Shown here piece by piece: positions 38,559 to 51,200 of a stretch of DNA of 64,000 nt. Where the stretch lies: positions 47,189,741-47,253,740 of the forward strand of contig CM041465.1 of NCBI GenBank assembly GCA_023213395.1, written 5' to 3'. Within the stretch, counting starts at the first letter, position 1. Every line of letters starts with the position of its first letter. Made by a program: the position numbers and the translations under genes. This stretch comes from Cycas panzhihuaensis (Eukaryota > Cycadophyta). The notes below the pieces were generated by a model. It was not told the DNA's origin. It worked only from the letters and a program-made list of their open reading frames with translations, and searched no databases.

Positions 38559-38645
38559 TTTGGTATGAGCCTAAACTACCACTGTGCTCTAGTAAAAGGC
38601 TAAACTTCCATTGTGCTCTGGTATGAGCCTAAATCACCAACCCCC
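38559..38645 (+). repeat. Short tandem repeat, about 3 units of 30-35 bp
   Basis: Units begin GGTATGAGCCTAAACTACCA, AGTAAAAGGCTAAACTTCCA and GGTATGAGCCTAAATCACCA. Related single or double units lie at 38732, 29460 and 51345-51400 in the same family. Confidence 0.8.
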
Positions 38646-40004
38646 CTAACTACCTTGACTTATGAGGATATATGTCCCTTACAAGGGGGCATGGCACCAA
38701 ATCACCCCTACCCTATTTCCCTGCTCCAAAATGAGCCTAAACTACCTTTACCTTGGTTGATGTAGCCTCCCAGTGAGGTTCCTTGCTAAGGTCCCTCTTC
38801 TACATTCTCAATCAGTGATGGAATTATCCCCATAATGGGGGCATGGGATGACTACATGAGCATAAACTAGTAATTAAGTATGTGAAGTCATTTCATGTGG
38901 ATGGTGTGTGCATGTAGTATCTATGAGCTATGATGCCATATATATGTATATGAGTTATGAGGCCATGCACAAGAGTAAATGCTAGGTTAAACATGCATAA
39001 GAGTAAGTACATACATATGCAAAAGTAACAAAGCATACAAAATCTATCTACATCATAAGTACACAAGAGATAGAAAACCATGATGGGGTACCAATAGATC
39101 CCCATAGATATATGTACATATAGATACATGGAAGAATACAATGTGGATAGGGATGTTGCATCCCATGAGGAAGCTAAAATCCTTGTAAGGGTGTACAACT
39201 ATATATACAAACTCCATACCCTTGGAGGCCTAGCTTTCCTTTACAAATATAAAATATAACCATCCCCCCTCCCATGCCCTCAAGGGGTGTCATCTTCTAA
39301 CTAGTCTCTCCTCCTCTCTAGTAGAGTCCAAGTGTCTCCCATACTCCTCCTAGGCTTCTGTGATGGCCTAGACTTATTCCCCTTGTCTTATAGGTGAACC
39401 TCCTCCTCTCTTTATCGTCATTGTATTCTAGTGTGGGTCCTTGATGATTAAGCTACCATCTTCTACACCAAATACTTATACATTGCCTAGAGCCAGTCCC
39501 TCTCCCCTTACACACCCTTTAGTTGTGTCTTTAGGATAATAATCTATACCTTAGCACTAGGAACCATTTGTAGTGGTGTTGCTATAATTAGAGGCATTGT
39601 AGCTACCTCTCATATCTTAAGCTCCCTCACTCGAGTCTATAGTTAGTCCCTCTCTACCTGGAGTTAGTCCCTCTCAACTTGAAGTTGACCCCTCTCAACC
39701 TAGACCTAGTCTCAATCTGAATAAAGCTTGTGAGGCTCTACAACCTACATCTCAATAACCCTCTATAAGAGAGTAAATATTGACGTATGAGGACTTGTTG
39801 ATATTAGCTCCCCACTATCTACTATAAGAGGCTAGCCCTCTATGTATACCATGGGGAATAAGTCAATAATAACCATTCTAATAACCTCTGTAGTGATATA
39901 AACCTTTACCAATCAATAAGTTTACATATCAACAACTGGTATATATAATCAACTAACTAAAATAACTATAAATAGATTAAAATCAAATAATGGAAAGGGA
40001 ATAC
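38646..40004 (+). other. 3' non-coding region of G
   Basis: Homologous to 29420-30890 of F. AT-rich in 38900-39200. The minus-strand frame 38893-39198 has no motif and no counterpart in F. Confidence 0.5.
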
Positions 40005-41060
40005 CTTTATGCAGATCTCCCCTTGGGATTACTGTGACCTCTGAGCCTCCTCCCTCAGCCTCCTTTGGGTTAGCACTATATGTCTCCTCATCTCTAGTTG
40101 CATCCTCCTCCTCCTCCTCCTTATCACCTTTGGTGGCCTCATTTCCCTCTCCCTCCTCATCTTTAGCCTTAGCATCCTCCCTTATAACATTTGCATCCTC
40201 CTCCTTATCATTATCCTAGTGAATGCCCCAATAGGGGTGTTTCACATAGTTATCGAGTCTAAGCAACTCTAAGGATGTCACATCAACTAAACATTAAACC
40301 TACTTGGGCTCTCTTAGGCTACAGAACTAGGATGACCATTGATGGATCAGGGACTTTCTTGGTGCTACAGGATGTGGCTCTATTATACGTTCCACCCTAG
40401 GAAAGTAGTTAAAAAACCAACAATACAAGATAGATCAATATGAGAATCCCCCTCATCCTATATCTCTGATGTGGTCTAACTACGCTTGTATGTTAGCAAT
40501 AATAAGAGCTGCCTAATCTAGTCTCTCCCTAGCCTTACAATATTGTATGGAACCCATCTATCCTCTTGGGACCTTAAGGTAGTTTTATCACTAGGATATC
40601 CAGAACAAAATCATGAATATGATGAGTTTCCTCCAACAAGGAATCATCATGATCATAATTTACCTCACCTTCCTACCTTGTCAATCCCAGTGCCCCTGAC
40701 CATAAAAGAAACTAGTGGCTGCCTAGTGAGCCTCCTTAATACTAGGTAGTACTCCTAACTTAGAAGGTGCTCCCTTCATAAGTAACCCTAATATCCTCCT
40801 CACATCATCTAATATAATGTTTAGGTCTCCCACCATCAACAAGTGGAAACCTATGTCCTCCTATCCCAATGTGAGACTATGTCTACTAGTAAGGTTAGAT
40901 GTGATGTATACTATTGCATTATGATGACACTTAGTAGCCTACATTATCATAATACCTCCTCATCATGAGTAGTCATCAAATCTACTAGGCCAAACATAGG
41001 CATTCCTATGTTTTCATAGTTATCAACCATAATAACAACTTGTACCATAATAAAAAACCC
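40005..41060 (-). pseudogene. Antisense plant-mobile-domain ORF of G
   Basis: Minus strand, aligning with the F copy: VIMVDNYENIGMPMFGLVDL (near 41040-40980), DIGFHLLMVGDLNIILDDVR and RILGLLMKGAPS (near 40860-40760; F has YLFHLPQVEDVTITPGDIQR), GERLD-AALIIANIQA (near 40530; Trp of F is a stop here) and GGFSY, then VTSLELLRLDNYVKHPYWGI (near 40280-40230). The tail (40220-40020) is strongly acidic (DNDKEEDANVIREDAKAKDE), as in many proteins of this antisense type. Conservation of the same blocks in two diverged copies shows that the minus strand was the coding one. Stops interrupt it now. Confidence 0.75.
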
Positions 41061-41132
41061 ATGAGTTAGATATAGAGACTCGGAGAAAATGCTCCTCATT
41101 AGAGAAAGTATTTTTACAATGAAAATTTTCAA

Positions 41133-42150
41133 GACTTAGAGAAAGTATTTTTACAATAAAAATTTTTCTTTTCCTATCTATACTTGCTTGTACCATAGAT
41201 ATATTTGTAATACCATAAATATCTCTATAGTGTTACAACATTATTTATAGTACCCCAAGGTTTACTTAAAGTTATTCATGTTACTACTCTACTATATGTG
41301 GTACCAAAGAATTTGCTATGGTACATGATAATCATACCTATACTATCCAAAATAACTAAAAAAGGTAACTTTTTAGGCCCAATAGGTGACCCACTAGGGA
41401 TAGGGTACCAAAGCACCTTGGTCCAGCCTAAAATAGGGCCCCAAAGAGGCCCCATTTAGCCTTATTTTGCTCATTTAGGCATAGACTATCTACATAAATA
41501 CCTACTAATAAAAAATGCAAAAAATCACAAAAAATATGTAGATCTGCTTGCCGACTTTAGGTGTAAAATGGACATGGCAATGACATGGACCCCATTGATC
41601 CCTCCATACATCCATTAGATGACCAAATCTCCTATTGTGAACTCATGAAGATGAAGCAAAAACTAGGGGTAGAGAGAACTCTAGTAGAAACTCTATGAGT
41701 AATGGTGAAAATGGATTAGAAATTCTTAAGGAACCTAGATATATAGGTCTCCCTTTCCCTTCATTTTGGTGTTGTTTTATCCTTGGTTTATTTCCTCGTG
41801 ACTACTTTGTAGGTATAGCCATCCCAAGTATCTTTATCATACCATCTAGGCTAATAGCCCTTATCACATTTATTTCCCTCTTACTGCGCCTCTTTGGATA
41901 GCATTTATGGTCTTCTTTATTTTCCCCAGTGAGCCTTTTTTCCCCAAGATTGCCTAACTAGATCCCTATAGGTGTTTATAATCCATGGGACTAGTTTTCT
42001 ACCCTGATTATTGATTTAATACCCATGTAGGCCTTCTATATGTTAGACACCATTTGACTTCCCATTTTTCACTAATTGTTACCATTATTATTACTGATTT
42101 TCTACTCCCCATTCATGTCTATAACTTAACTCTTTATAGCCTTTTGACAT
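41133..42150 (+). other. Spacer of G before element I
   Basis: Corresponds to about 32.2-33.1 kb of F (shared CCCAGTGAGCC-like and CCCCATTCATGT words). Repeated GAAAGTATTTTTACAATRAAAATTTT near 41103 and 41136 forms a short direct duplication. No gene visible. Confidence 0.45.
42146..42150. repeat. Target-site duplication of element I (GACAT / AACAT)
   Basis: GACAT precedes the 5' LTR; AACAT follows the 3' LTR at 49098-49102. Four of five bases agree; the difference is a G/A transition. Confidence 0.65.
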
Positions 42151-42567
42151 TGTTAGAAAAGTTAATGTTACTTCTTTATCACATGTCCAAATAGAAATTT
42201 AAGTTATGTAAAGGTTCATTTAATAAAGTTAATGTTAATTATTGTTTATTATGTAAAGGTCATTGAAATGAGCAACTGCCCATTTCAACAAACCTCTCAT
42301 TCTTTAAATAGTATTTCCTAAGCTCTAGGAATTGGTTCCAAGAATCTAGGAGGCTATCATAAGCCTCTCTAAAGGCTGGTTTCCATCCTAGTTTAGTATG
42401 TAGAGGGTATTTATAGCAATAAATTTCATAATTTAAGAGGTGATTTTTCTTCCTTAGAAGGGGTTTTCTACCTGCCAAATATGTGTACATGTGCAATGTC
42501 AATTTCCACCAGTGTACGCTTAATTATTTGATCCAATTGATATTGTACATGTTACCTTTCATTTACA
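42151..42567 (+). repeat. 5' LTR of I
   Basis: TGTTAGAAAAGTTAATG to CATTTACA. TCTTTAAATAGTATTTCC near 42300 is a TATA-like box. The 3' copy lacks about 13 bp (AATTGGTTCCAAG-like) in the middle. Confidence 0.92.
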
Positions 42568-42579
42568 TGGTATCAGAGC
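42568..42579 (+). promoter_or_regulatory. Primer-binding site of I
   Basis: TGGTATCAGAGC directly after the LTR end, the initiator tRNA-Met type. Confidence 0.92.
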
Positions 42580-42636
42580 TTCTCAGTTGAAATAGTAATA
42601 TTCTCAATAGGCACCAGGTCACAAGTTGAAATGTGA

Positions 42637-43517
42637 GGAAAGAGGCTTTTTGCAACCTGCAATGCCTCAACCCATACAACATGATCTTCTTTAGATTCTG
42701 CCTACAAATGAAGTCTCTTTATACCACTGAAAATGAAGAATCTTTTATCATCTGATTTACTCTCTCAAATAGAAGACACATTTAAATGAACTTCTCTAAT
42801 AACTTTCTGCAGTCGCTTGGAATAAAGTCTATGAGTATGCCAACTTTTGGGTTTCCTCAATAGCTTTAGGGATCACTGTCCAATAACTCATACACCTTTC
42901 TCGATTTGTTGATTGATGGAAATCTTATTCGAGCCATGTATTTTATATGAGAATACTCTGTCTTGAAGCTCAAACCACTAAAACCTCCATCCTTTCCCAT
43001 AGTTAACCCATTTATAGAGAATATCGCCAACCCTGGTTCCAATTATATCATTCAGCTTCGCATCTCAGAATTCAATAGTGCCATGACTACAAGTAGTGGA
43101 TGATTCTAGAGTCTTTGATTTGTCATTCTCCTCCTTTAATAGAACCTTAGCATTGTTCATAGAAAAGGTCCGTCGGATGACCTCTCGAGTGGAAATGTCA
43201 ATGATAGCCCTATTACATCCACGATGCACCAGCACATTAGCGCTACTCCATAAGCTCCTTGCCTTCTCCACTGAGTCCAGCTAGTAGTCTGTCTGATAAC
43301 TCAGGCTCACCTAGTTGGCCAGGGCATGGTTGGGATAGCCCAGTACCACGCCCTCTATGGCATCATAGTATAACCTGAGGAATTCACCTGCCTAGGGGGT
43401 AATCATACACTTTGTGTCCTGCTCTTGAAGGCCCTATCTAATGCCCCTAAAGTCATTCTGTCATCGCTGCCTCCATTGAGTCGAAGATTACAGAGCAAAA
43501 TCCAACACTGCCATCAT
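42637..43517 (-). pseudogene. Captured fragment of an oxysterol-binding-protein-related (ORP) gene with PH domain
   Basis: Minus strand, one frame over most of its length, from ATG (43517) to about 42637. The C-terminal 180 codons read DAKLNDIIGTRVGDILYKWV, NYGKGWRF-WFELQDRVFSYK, IHGSNKISINQQIEKGV, REVHLNVSSI-ESKSDDKRFF, IFSGIKRLHL-AESKEDHVV and WVEALQVAKSLFP. This is the pleckstrin-homology domain at the N-terminus of plant ORP1/2-type lipid-transfer proteins (ORPs read LYKWVNYGKGWR-x-RWFVLQDGVL there). The preceding 110 codons (EFLRLYYDAIEGVV, VEKARSLWSSANVLVHRGCN, 43271-43065 open) I do not recognise; they may be a second fused fragment. Stops stand mainly at Arg, Trp or Gln positions. No intron is visible across the PH domain, which suggests an mRNA-derived copy. 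The sterol-binding domain is absent. Confidence 0.82.
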
Positions 43518-44399
43518 GAAGAACATAAACTAGGTAGGGTTTCTTCTTCCTTCCTCCTCAGACCCCAAATCTAATTCAAAATCAAACTAATATTTTTGCA
43601 AATGCAAAAACGATCTTCTCTTTTTTCTATAAATCCATCGTGTCTGGGACCATCTTAGTTATATATGTTGATTTAATTCAATCAACATTAACATTAGCGC
43701 CCCCCCCCCCGCCCAACCCTTATTACATTTTTAATATTAACATTAGCCCCCCCTTATTACATTTTAATATTAACCCTCCCCTATTACACTTCATTTATAA
43801 ATTATTAATATCCTCTTTCATTATAATTATATATATATACATCCCTTATTAATTAAAATCTCCCATTACTACAATCAAAACTTCCCTCTTTATTTTATAC
43901 CCAATCTTTAAAATGATGTAGCAATAAAACACACCTTTTAAGGGGGCTTACTCCCCATCTTATAATACCATTTTTTGTTTCCTTTTCTTATTTAAACTTT
44001 TATTTAAATTTTTCTTTTTATTATTAAAAAGATAACTAAAGAGTAATTAGTATGCATAACACCCTTATTTAACTTGTTTCTAATTCAACACTTAACTCTT
44101 TTAACTTGTAACTTATTCATCAAACAACGAAGGAGACTATTAATATGTTTTTTTTAGAAAAGGAGAATATTTAATTCTTTTTCTTTCTAGGGGAAGGGTA
44201 TCCAAACAAACTTAATAACAATGATTTTCAGTTAAACATGTTTATGAAATGTTAATAGGATTACTCTGATGTTTAGTTATTTTTTTATGTGACTTTTATC
44301 ACCTACATTTATTCATCCAGATTCTCTAAATGTTTTGACTCAAACAAACTCCTAATCAATGTTTTCAATTCCCAATATGGCACTAATGCTAGGGATAAC
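43518..44399 (+). other. Interior of I between captured gene and gag
   Basis: 43518-43640 may be the 5' UTR of the captured transcript. 43690-43850 is C- and AT-rich (a CCCCCCCCCC run near 43700 and a duplicated ACATTAGC-CCCCC-TTATTACATTTT unit). No gene seen in the rest. Confidence 0.4.
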
Positions 44400-45360
44400 C
44401 ACCTGCATTCTGATTCCAGTTTTAAATGGCTTAAACTATGCCAACTGGAGGAATCACATTTCCCATTAGCTTAAATAACAGAAGATATGGCAATATGTGA
44501 TAGGTGAATTCAAAAAACCAAAAGACACAACTTCAGAAAGCCATATAGTATATTTGATGAACTCTGATGAAGCCCTAGGCACAATCCTAATGTCTTTATC
44601 ACTAGAAATCAGTTGGCAGTTCTCTGATATAGGCAATCTAGTCATTGTCTAGAATACTCTTAAGGAGAAATATGATAAGGTCAACACACAACAATTGGAT
44701 GTCTTAAAATAGCAATTGTATGACCTTAATTATGATGATTTTTCTAAAGTTGAAGACTTTTGGTCTAAAATTTAACTAATTAATAAAGATCTAGGTAATT
44801 GTATTAAAACTATAATTAAAGTAGGTGATGAAGAACAAATAGTCACACATGCTACAGATGATGATACGCTCGTTCATCTTGCAATAAAGAAACTATCAAA
44901 ACATTTTAATCTTTTCAAGACTACCAGACAACAAGATGGTAATCCTCTGATAACTTTTAATCAGTTGACAAACGAACTGATAGAACATAAAATGATGTTA
45001 ATTCAAACAGGTAAATTGAAATATTCTTCTCAGGCCTTCTTTTTCAAATTTGAGCCTCAAAATAAAACCAAACATCAGAATAATTTCAATAATAATCCAA
45101 AATAAAAACTTCATAGAGGTCCTCCTCCTAGTTCTCATAAAAATACTAAGTATTCTGGTCTCTTCCAAAATGGAACACTATTAATCCTTCTCAGAATATT
45201 AGTTGTACCTACTACCATAAAAAAGGCCATAATATTGATGTCTGTAGAAGTAGAATAGCTTCAGAAGATTGGAAAGCTTCTAAGGGAAGTCAAACTTAAC
45301 CCCAATCACATAATCGTTCTTTAAATGCTTCCACCTCTGCCTTTGTTGCTCCATCTAGTA
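44400..45360 (+). pseudogene. Copia gag of I
   Basis: Starts near 44400 with NGLNYANWRNHI (Copia gag opening LNG-x-NYA-x-W) and goes on with YVIGEFKKPKDTT, SDEALGTILMSLSLEISWQF, LKEKYDKVNTQQLDVLK, KVEDFWSKI, THATDDDTLVHLAIKKLSKH and ITFNQLTNELIEHKMMLIQT. After a frame change near 45165 it has a zinc knuckle SCTYYHKKGHNIDVC (45203-45246) in which the second Cys is Tyr. The initiator is unclear. Stops stand mainly where Gln, Trp or Arg is expected. Confidence 0.82.
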
Positions 45361-46640
45361 TATCACTGTAATGGATTCTTGACTCTGGTGCTTCCATCAC
45401 ATGATAGGACACCAAGAGAATTTATCCACTTATCTATCTGATATTAACTCTAAAGAAGAGATCTCTTTTGGGAGTGGATCCCAACTCAAAGTGAAAGGAT
45501 CAGGTGATGTCACTTTGAAATATGGTTCAATCAAGGACGTATTCTACGTGCCTGGTTTGTTATCAAATCTTATTTCTATCTACCAAATCTACTAGAAAGA
45601 CCCTGTTGTTAAATTCTGGAAAGATAAATTTATTATTAAAGAACCATTAAATAAATTCAAATCTATTGCCTCTAGACCTGTTGATCATAAAACATATCTC
45701 TATAGCTTAACTAGTTTATAAAATACTAAAATAAAGTCCTTTAGTGCCTTTATAGTCAAATCTGACCTAGTTAGTAAATTATGGCATGCACGATTTGGCC
45801 ATACTAGCTATGGCAAACTTTACTATATAAAAGGATATGACATGGTTTCTAAATACTATCTATGGTGTTTGTGAAGCCTGCATAATAGGTAAGCAACACA
45901 TGGATCCCTTTCCACATAAGACCCAATTCAGAGCAAAAGTTCCATTTGAACTTGTTCATTCTGATATATGTGGACCATTCCATGTAACTTCATACTTTCT
46001 CAGTCATTATTTTGTCACTTTTATTGATGATTTTTTGAGAAAATGTTGGGTGTACATACTCAAGACTCATAATCAAGTGTTTGACATCTTCACTAAATTC
46101 AAAACACTTGTCGAAAATCAGTCAAACTCGAAGATTAAAATTTTTAGATATGATAATACCAAAGAATACCTAAGTGGAAAGTTTATTTCCTTATGTAAGA
46201 AATATAGAATTCAATTCTAGCACTATGTTGCCTATACCCCTCAGCAAAATGGTGTTGTTGAATGCAAAATCCATACTCTAGTCGAAATGACTTGATGTAT
46301 GTTACATGTAAAGAGTCTTGACTTAAAATTTTGAGCAGAAGCAATTACCTACTTTAACTATCTTTTAAACTATTTACCTAGTAAATCTCTACAAAACGTT
46401 ATGCTAGAACAAAAATGGCCTGGATGAAAACCCTCAGTTAAACATCTTAGAATCTTTGGAAGTATTGTGTAGGGACATCTTCCTAAAGAAAAATACAAGA
46501 AACTAAATCCTAAAAATCAAAAGTACATCTTCGTTGGATACAACAAAGAAAGTAAAGCTTACAGACTTCTAGATCCTATCACACATAAAATCTTGATTTT
46601 ACGTGATGTAATATTTGACGAAGAAGGATCGTCTTCAAAA
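45361..46640 (+). pseudogene. Copia protease and integrase of I
   Basis: Protease: WILDSGASIT near 45372 with an intact D-S-G, then a frame change and an open stretch 45401-45595 (EEISFGSGSQLKVKGSGDV, VFYVPGLLSNLISI). Integrase: zinc region LWHARFGHTSYGKL (45779) and CEACIIGKQHMDPFP (45872), catalytic core open over 45837-46220: FELVHSDICGPFHVTSYFLS (first Asp), FVTFIDDFLRKCWVYILKTH, FRYDNTKEYLSGKF (Asp kept, usual G replaced), then YTPQQNGVVECKIHTLVEM (Glu of VVE kept) near 46240. C-terminal part to about 46640 (VGYNKESKAYRLLDP). Two or more frame changes and several stops. Confidence 0.87.
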
Positions 46641-48640
46641 TTTACTTATGTAAAACTTCCTATTGAGAATCTATTAACCAATACTTATTTGGTTGACTCC
46701 TATGAAAAATAAGCTGACCTTGAGGCTATATAATCCTTATCCACACAAGTCCAAAATTAGACTCTATCTAAACCAACCATAATAGATTCTTCTTCTCAAG
46801 CTAGTTCTTCATCTTAACCTATGACTATAGAAACAATCACAAACAAACAACCCATATGGTTAAAGAAAACTCTTTCTGATGTTGGATCTAACGTAGGTAA
46901 TTCTTCAAATACCAAGAGAACACATTCTCAAAAATTACAAACTAATTATGTACTAATGGCCAAAATAATGGCCAATGATGATCCTAAAACATTTAAACAA
47001 GCAAGCAAAAATCCCGTATGGTAGCAAGCCATGCAAATTGAAATTGATGCTTTAAATAAGTATTCAACTTGGAATCTTGTTCCACTTCCACCAGGGAAAA
47101 ATATAGTTGATTGTAAATGGGTTTATAGAACCAAATACAATTCAGCAGGAGCTGTTGAAAAGCATAAAGCTTGCCTAGTTGTGAAAGGATTCTCTCAAAT
47201 CGATGGTATAGACTATAATGAAACCTTTGCTCCTGTTGCAAAGATGAATACTATTAAAACTATTATTACTCTAGTAGCCAAGTTCATCTAGGAAATCCAT
47301 CAAATGGATGTCAAGAGCGCATTTCTAAATGGTGATCTCAAAGAAGAAATCTACATGACTCAACTGCTTGGTTTTATTAATAACCCTAACTTAGTTTGTA
47401 AACTAAAGAAATCTATCAAATGGATGTCAAGAGCGCATTTCTAAATGGTGATCTTAAAGAAGAAATCTACATGACTCAACTACTTGGTTTTATTAATAAC
47501 CCTAACTTAGTTTGTAAACTAAAGAAATCCATCTATGGATTAAAGCAAGCTCCTCAAGCTTAGTAAACAAAAGTAGATAATTATCTTACTTAAAATGGAT
47601 ACACTAGATGTATCAATGATCCAAATGTCTATTTCAAACATGAAAATGAGAATCTTACCATATTAGTCTTGTATGCTAATGATATCATCATCACATGATC
47701 TTCAAATAATAACATTCATTAACTAAAAATAACTTTGATGAATAAATTTAAAATGATTGATCTAGGTCTTCTACACTATTTTATCGAATTATAAATTTAT
47801 CAACATAATTCAAAAATAACCATATCTCAACCAAAATACATTATATACTTAATCAAAAGATTTAATGTGGAAAATGTTAAACCTACTTCTAATCCCTTAT
47901 AATTAGGAGTTAGGTTATCTACTGATTATTCTACACCACTTTGTAATCCAACTTTATATAGGTAGCTTATTGTCAGCCTTATTTATTTAACACATACTTG
48001 ACTAGATACATCTTATGATATTACTTTATGTTCATATTATATACAAAAACCACATGAATCACACTAGAAAGCTAGTAAACGTATTTTTTGATATCTTCAA
48101 AATAGTATTTTTTATGGCCTAACTTATAATTCTTACAGTAATCCTCTATCTTTAATAGGGTATACTGATTCAAATTGGGCTGGTGACTCAAATGACTATA
48201 AGTCAACAGTAGGTTATATTTTTTTTCTAGATTGCTCACCTATTACATGGTCTAGTAAAAAAATGTAGGCTCTAGTTCTATCAACAACTGAAGTTGAATA
48301 TCGAGCACTCGTTGAAGCAAGCAAAGAAGTACTATGGACCAAATCTCTTTTAAATGAAATTGGTTTATTTCCTAACTTTTCTATAGAACTTAAAGTTGAC
48401 CATCAAGGTGCTATTGCTATTGCTACCAATCCAGTTACTCATTCTAAAACTAAACACATAGAATTACATCAATATTTTATTTGTAATCTTGTTACTAACA
48501 ATATTATTCATGTGTCTTATTGTCCTACAGATTTACAGGCTGTTGATATCCTTACCAAGTCATTGACTGAAGTCAAGTTTCTAAACTTGCGAGATTTGCT
48601 AAAGATAAAAGAAGTCTTCATTAAAGGGGGATTAACATGA
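46641..48640 (+). pseudogene. Copia RT and RNase H of I
   Basis: RT open over 47031-47291: DALNKYSTWNLVPLPPGKNI, DCKWVYRTKYNSAGAVEKHK, FSQIDGIDYNETFAPVAKMN. The first catalytic Asp is in [14 protein letters not shown] (47300). A tandem duplication of 116 bp (47301-47532) repeats this block and shifts the frame. The active-site box is YANDIII (near 47670), Asn for the first Asp, hence catalytically dead. RNase H at 48150-48640: GYTDSNWAGDSNDYKSTVGY, STTEVEYRALVEASKEVLW, VDHQGAIAIATNPVTHSKTK, HIELHQYFICNLV and DLQAVDILTKSL, with the acidic residues present. The region 46641-46820 between integrase and RT is a Ser/Thr/Gln-rich linker. Confidence 0.88.
47301..47532 (+). repeat. 116-bp tandem duplication inside the RT of I
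   Basis: Two adjacent copies starting at 47301 and 47417, each with CAAATGGATGTCAAGAGCGC; a few single-base differences (CTC/CTT, CTG/CTA). 116 is not a multiple of three, so the duplication breaks the frame. Confidence 0.93.
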
Positions 48641-48681
48641 TGAAGACTTTCTTTATCTTCTTCATTATACAAAAAGTTAAC

Positions 48682-49097
48682 ATTAAAGGAGGATGCTAGA
48701 AAAGTTAACGTTACTTTTTTATCACATGTCCAAATATAAATTTAAGTTATATAAAGGTTCATTTAATAAAGTTAATGTTAATTATTATTTATTATGTAAA
48801 GGTCGTTGAAATGAGTAACTGCCAATTTCAGTGAACCTCTCATTGTTTAAATAGTCTTTCCTAGATTCTAGGAATCTAGGAGGCTGTCATAAGCCTGTCT
48901 CAAGGCTGGTTTCCATCATAGTTTGGTATGTAGAGGGTATTTCTGGTAATAAATTTCACAATTCAAGAGGTGGTTTTTATTCCCTAGAAGGGGTTTTCCA
49001 CCTGCTAAATATGTGTACATGTGCAATGTCAATTTCCACCTGTGTATGCTCAATTATTTGATCTTGTTGATATTGTACATATTACCTTTCATTTACA
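48682..49097 (+). repeat. Polypurine tract and 3' LTR of I
   Basis: ATTAAAGGAGGA (48682-48693) then TGCTAGAAAAGTTAACG to CATTTACA (48694-49097). Followed by AACAT (49098-49102). Confidence 0.92.
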
Positions 49098-50394
<1,297 letters not shown>

Positions 50395-50769
50395 ATTTTT
50401 ATAGTAGGCTTTTCAGAAGGGATATTTTCCACCACCTTCCTGGCACCTGGGGTAGATCACATGATAGGCTTGTCCTCATCTACGATACGTAGTCCTGGTC
50501 CCTATTATATGGGCTATTTTGGGACTTTCAGATTTGGTTGCTCAGACCTATTGTGGTCTTAATTGTGATTGAAACCACTTAGCATGATTCCTATTCTATA
50601 TAGATTTTAAAGGAGTTTTATGATCTTGTCCTTTTGTCACTCTCAAAGACTAAGAGATTTTGTCATTTCAATGAGATTTATATAGATGCTTAAGCATCTC
50701 TTTTTGTTTATCAATTTTCACATTTTCCCACTATTTAGTGATTACATCCTAATTTGTAATTACATATCC
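50395..50769 (+). other. G region between microsatellite and aRNH ORF
   Basis: Corresponds to the 5' half of the aRNH ORF in F, but the frame is too worn to align by eye. No other gene seen. Confidence 0.35.
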
Positions 50770-51200
50770 CCATGGCATTGACCATCTATACTAATAGGGG
50801 TAGCCATAGGAATCTGAGGCTTTTTGTTATGGCCTGGGTCATTTGAAATCGCCTTGGGCATACCTTTATTTGGTCTAAGATCTACTTATTTAAGACCACC
50901 AATAATGAAGCTAAGTATATTATCATCATAGAAGTTCTCATAGATGCACTCCACTTCCACCATGGCTCCATCATTTTATGTTGTGACTCCCAGATAGTCA
51001 TGTCCCATCTCACCCAAGTTTGTTACACCCTTTGCCCATGATTGAGGTCTTTAGCCACGTTTACTCAATCCCTTCTAGTTTAATTTTTCTTTATTCACTA
51101 TATTCTCAGTGGACTTAATACTAAAGTGGATAGATTAGTGAACTTCATTCTCAAGTGTCATTTTCCATTAGTTGATAATTCTCCTTTAGCCCAATGGGCC
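50770..51200 (+). pseudogene. Archaeal-type RNase H (aRNH) ORF of G
   Basis: Reads LTIYTNRGSHRNLRLFVMAW (F: LLIFTDGGSFSNPSPFVAIW; first Asp now Asn), TTNNEAKYIIIIEVLIDALH (Glu replaced by Lys in AKY; family AEY), FHHGSIILCCDSQIVMSHLT (Asp of DSQ kept), then FIHYILSGLNTKVDRLVNFI (last Asp in KVDRL). This is the same domain in the same place as in F, between antisense ORF and LTR, so the arrangement belongs to the family. Stops and two lost catalytic residues make it inactive. Confidence 0.75.

Larger units (their letters stand above)
42151..49097 (+). mobile_element. Copia element I carrying a captured ORP gene fragment
   Basis: 6.95 kb. LTRs 42151-42567 (417 bp) and 48694-49097 (404 bp), primer site 42568-42579, polypurine tract 48682-48693. 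Interior: antisense ORP fragment (42637-43517), gag, protease, integrase, RT, RNase H in Copia order. By eye the LTRs differ at around one base in ten, so it is of intermediate age. Numerous stops, an RT active-site change and a 116-bp tandem duplication make it defective. It splits element G. Confidence 0.9.
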
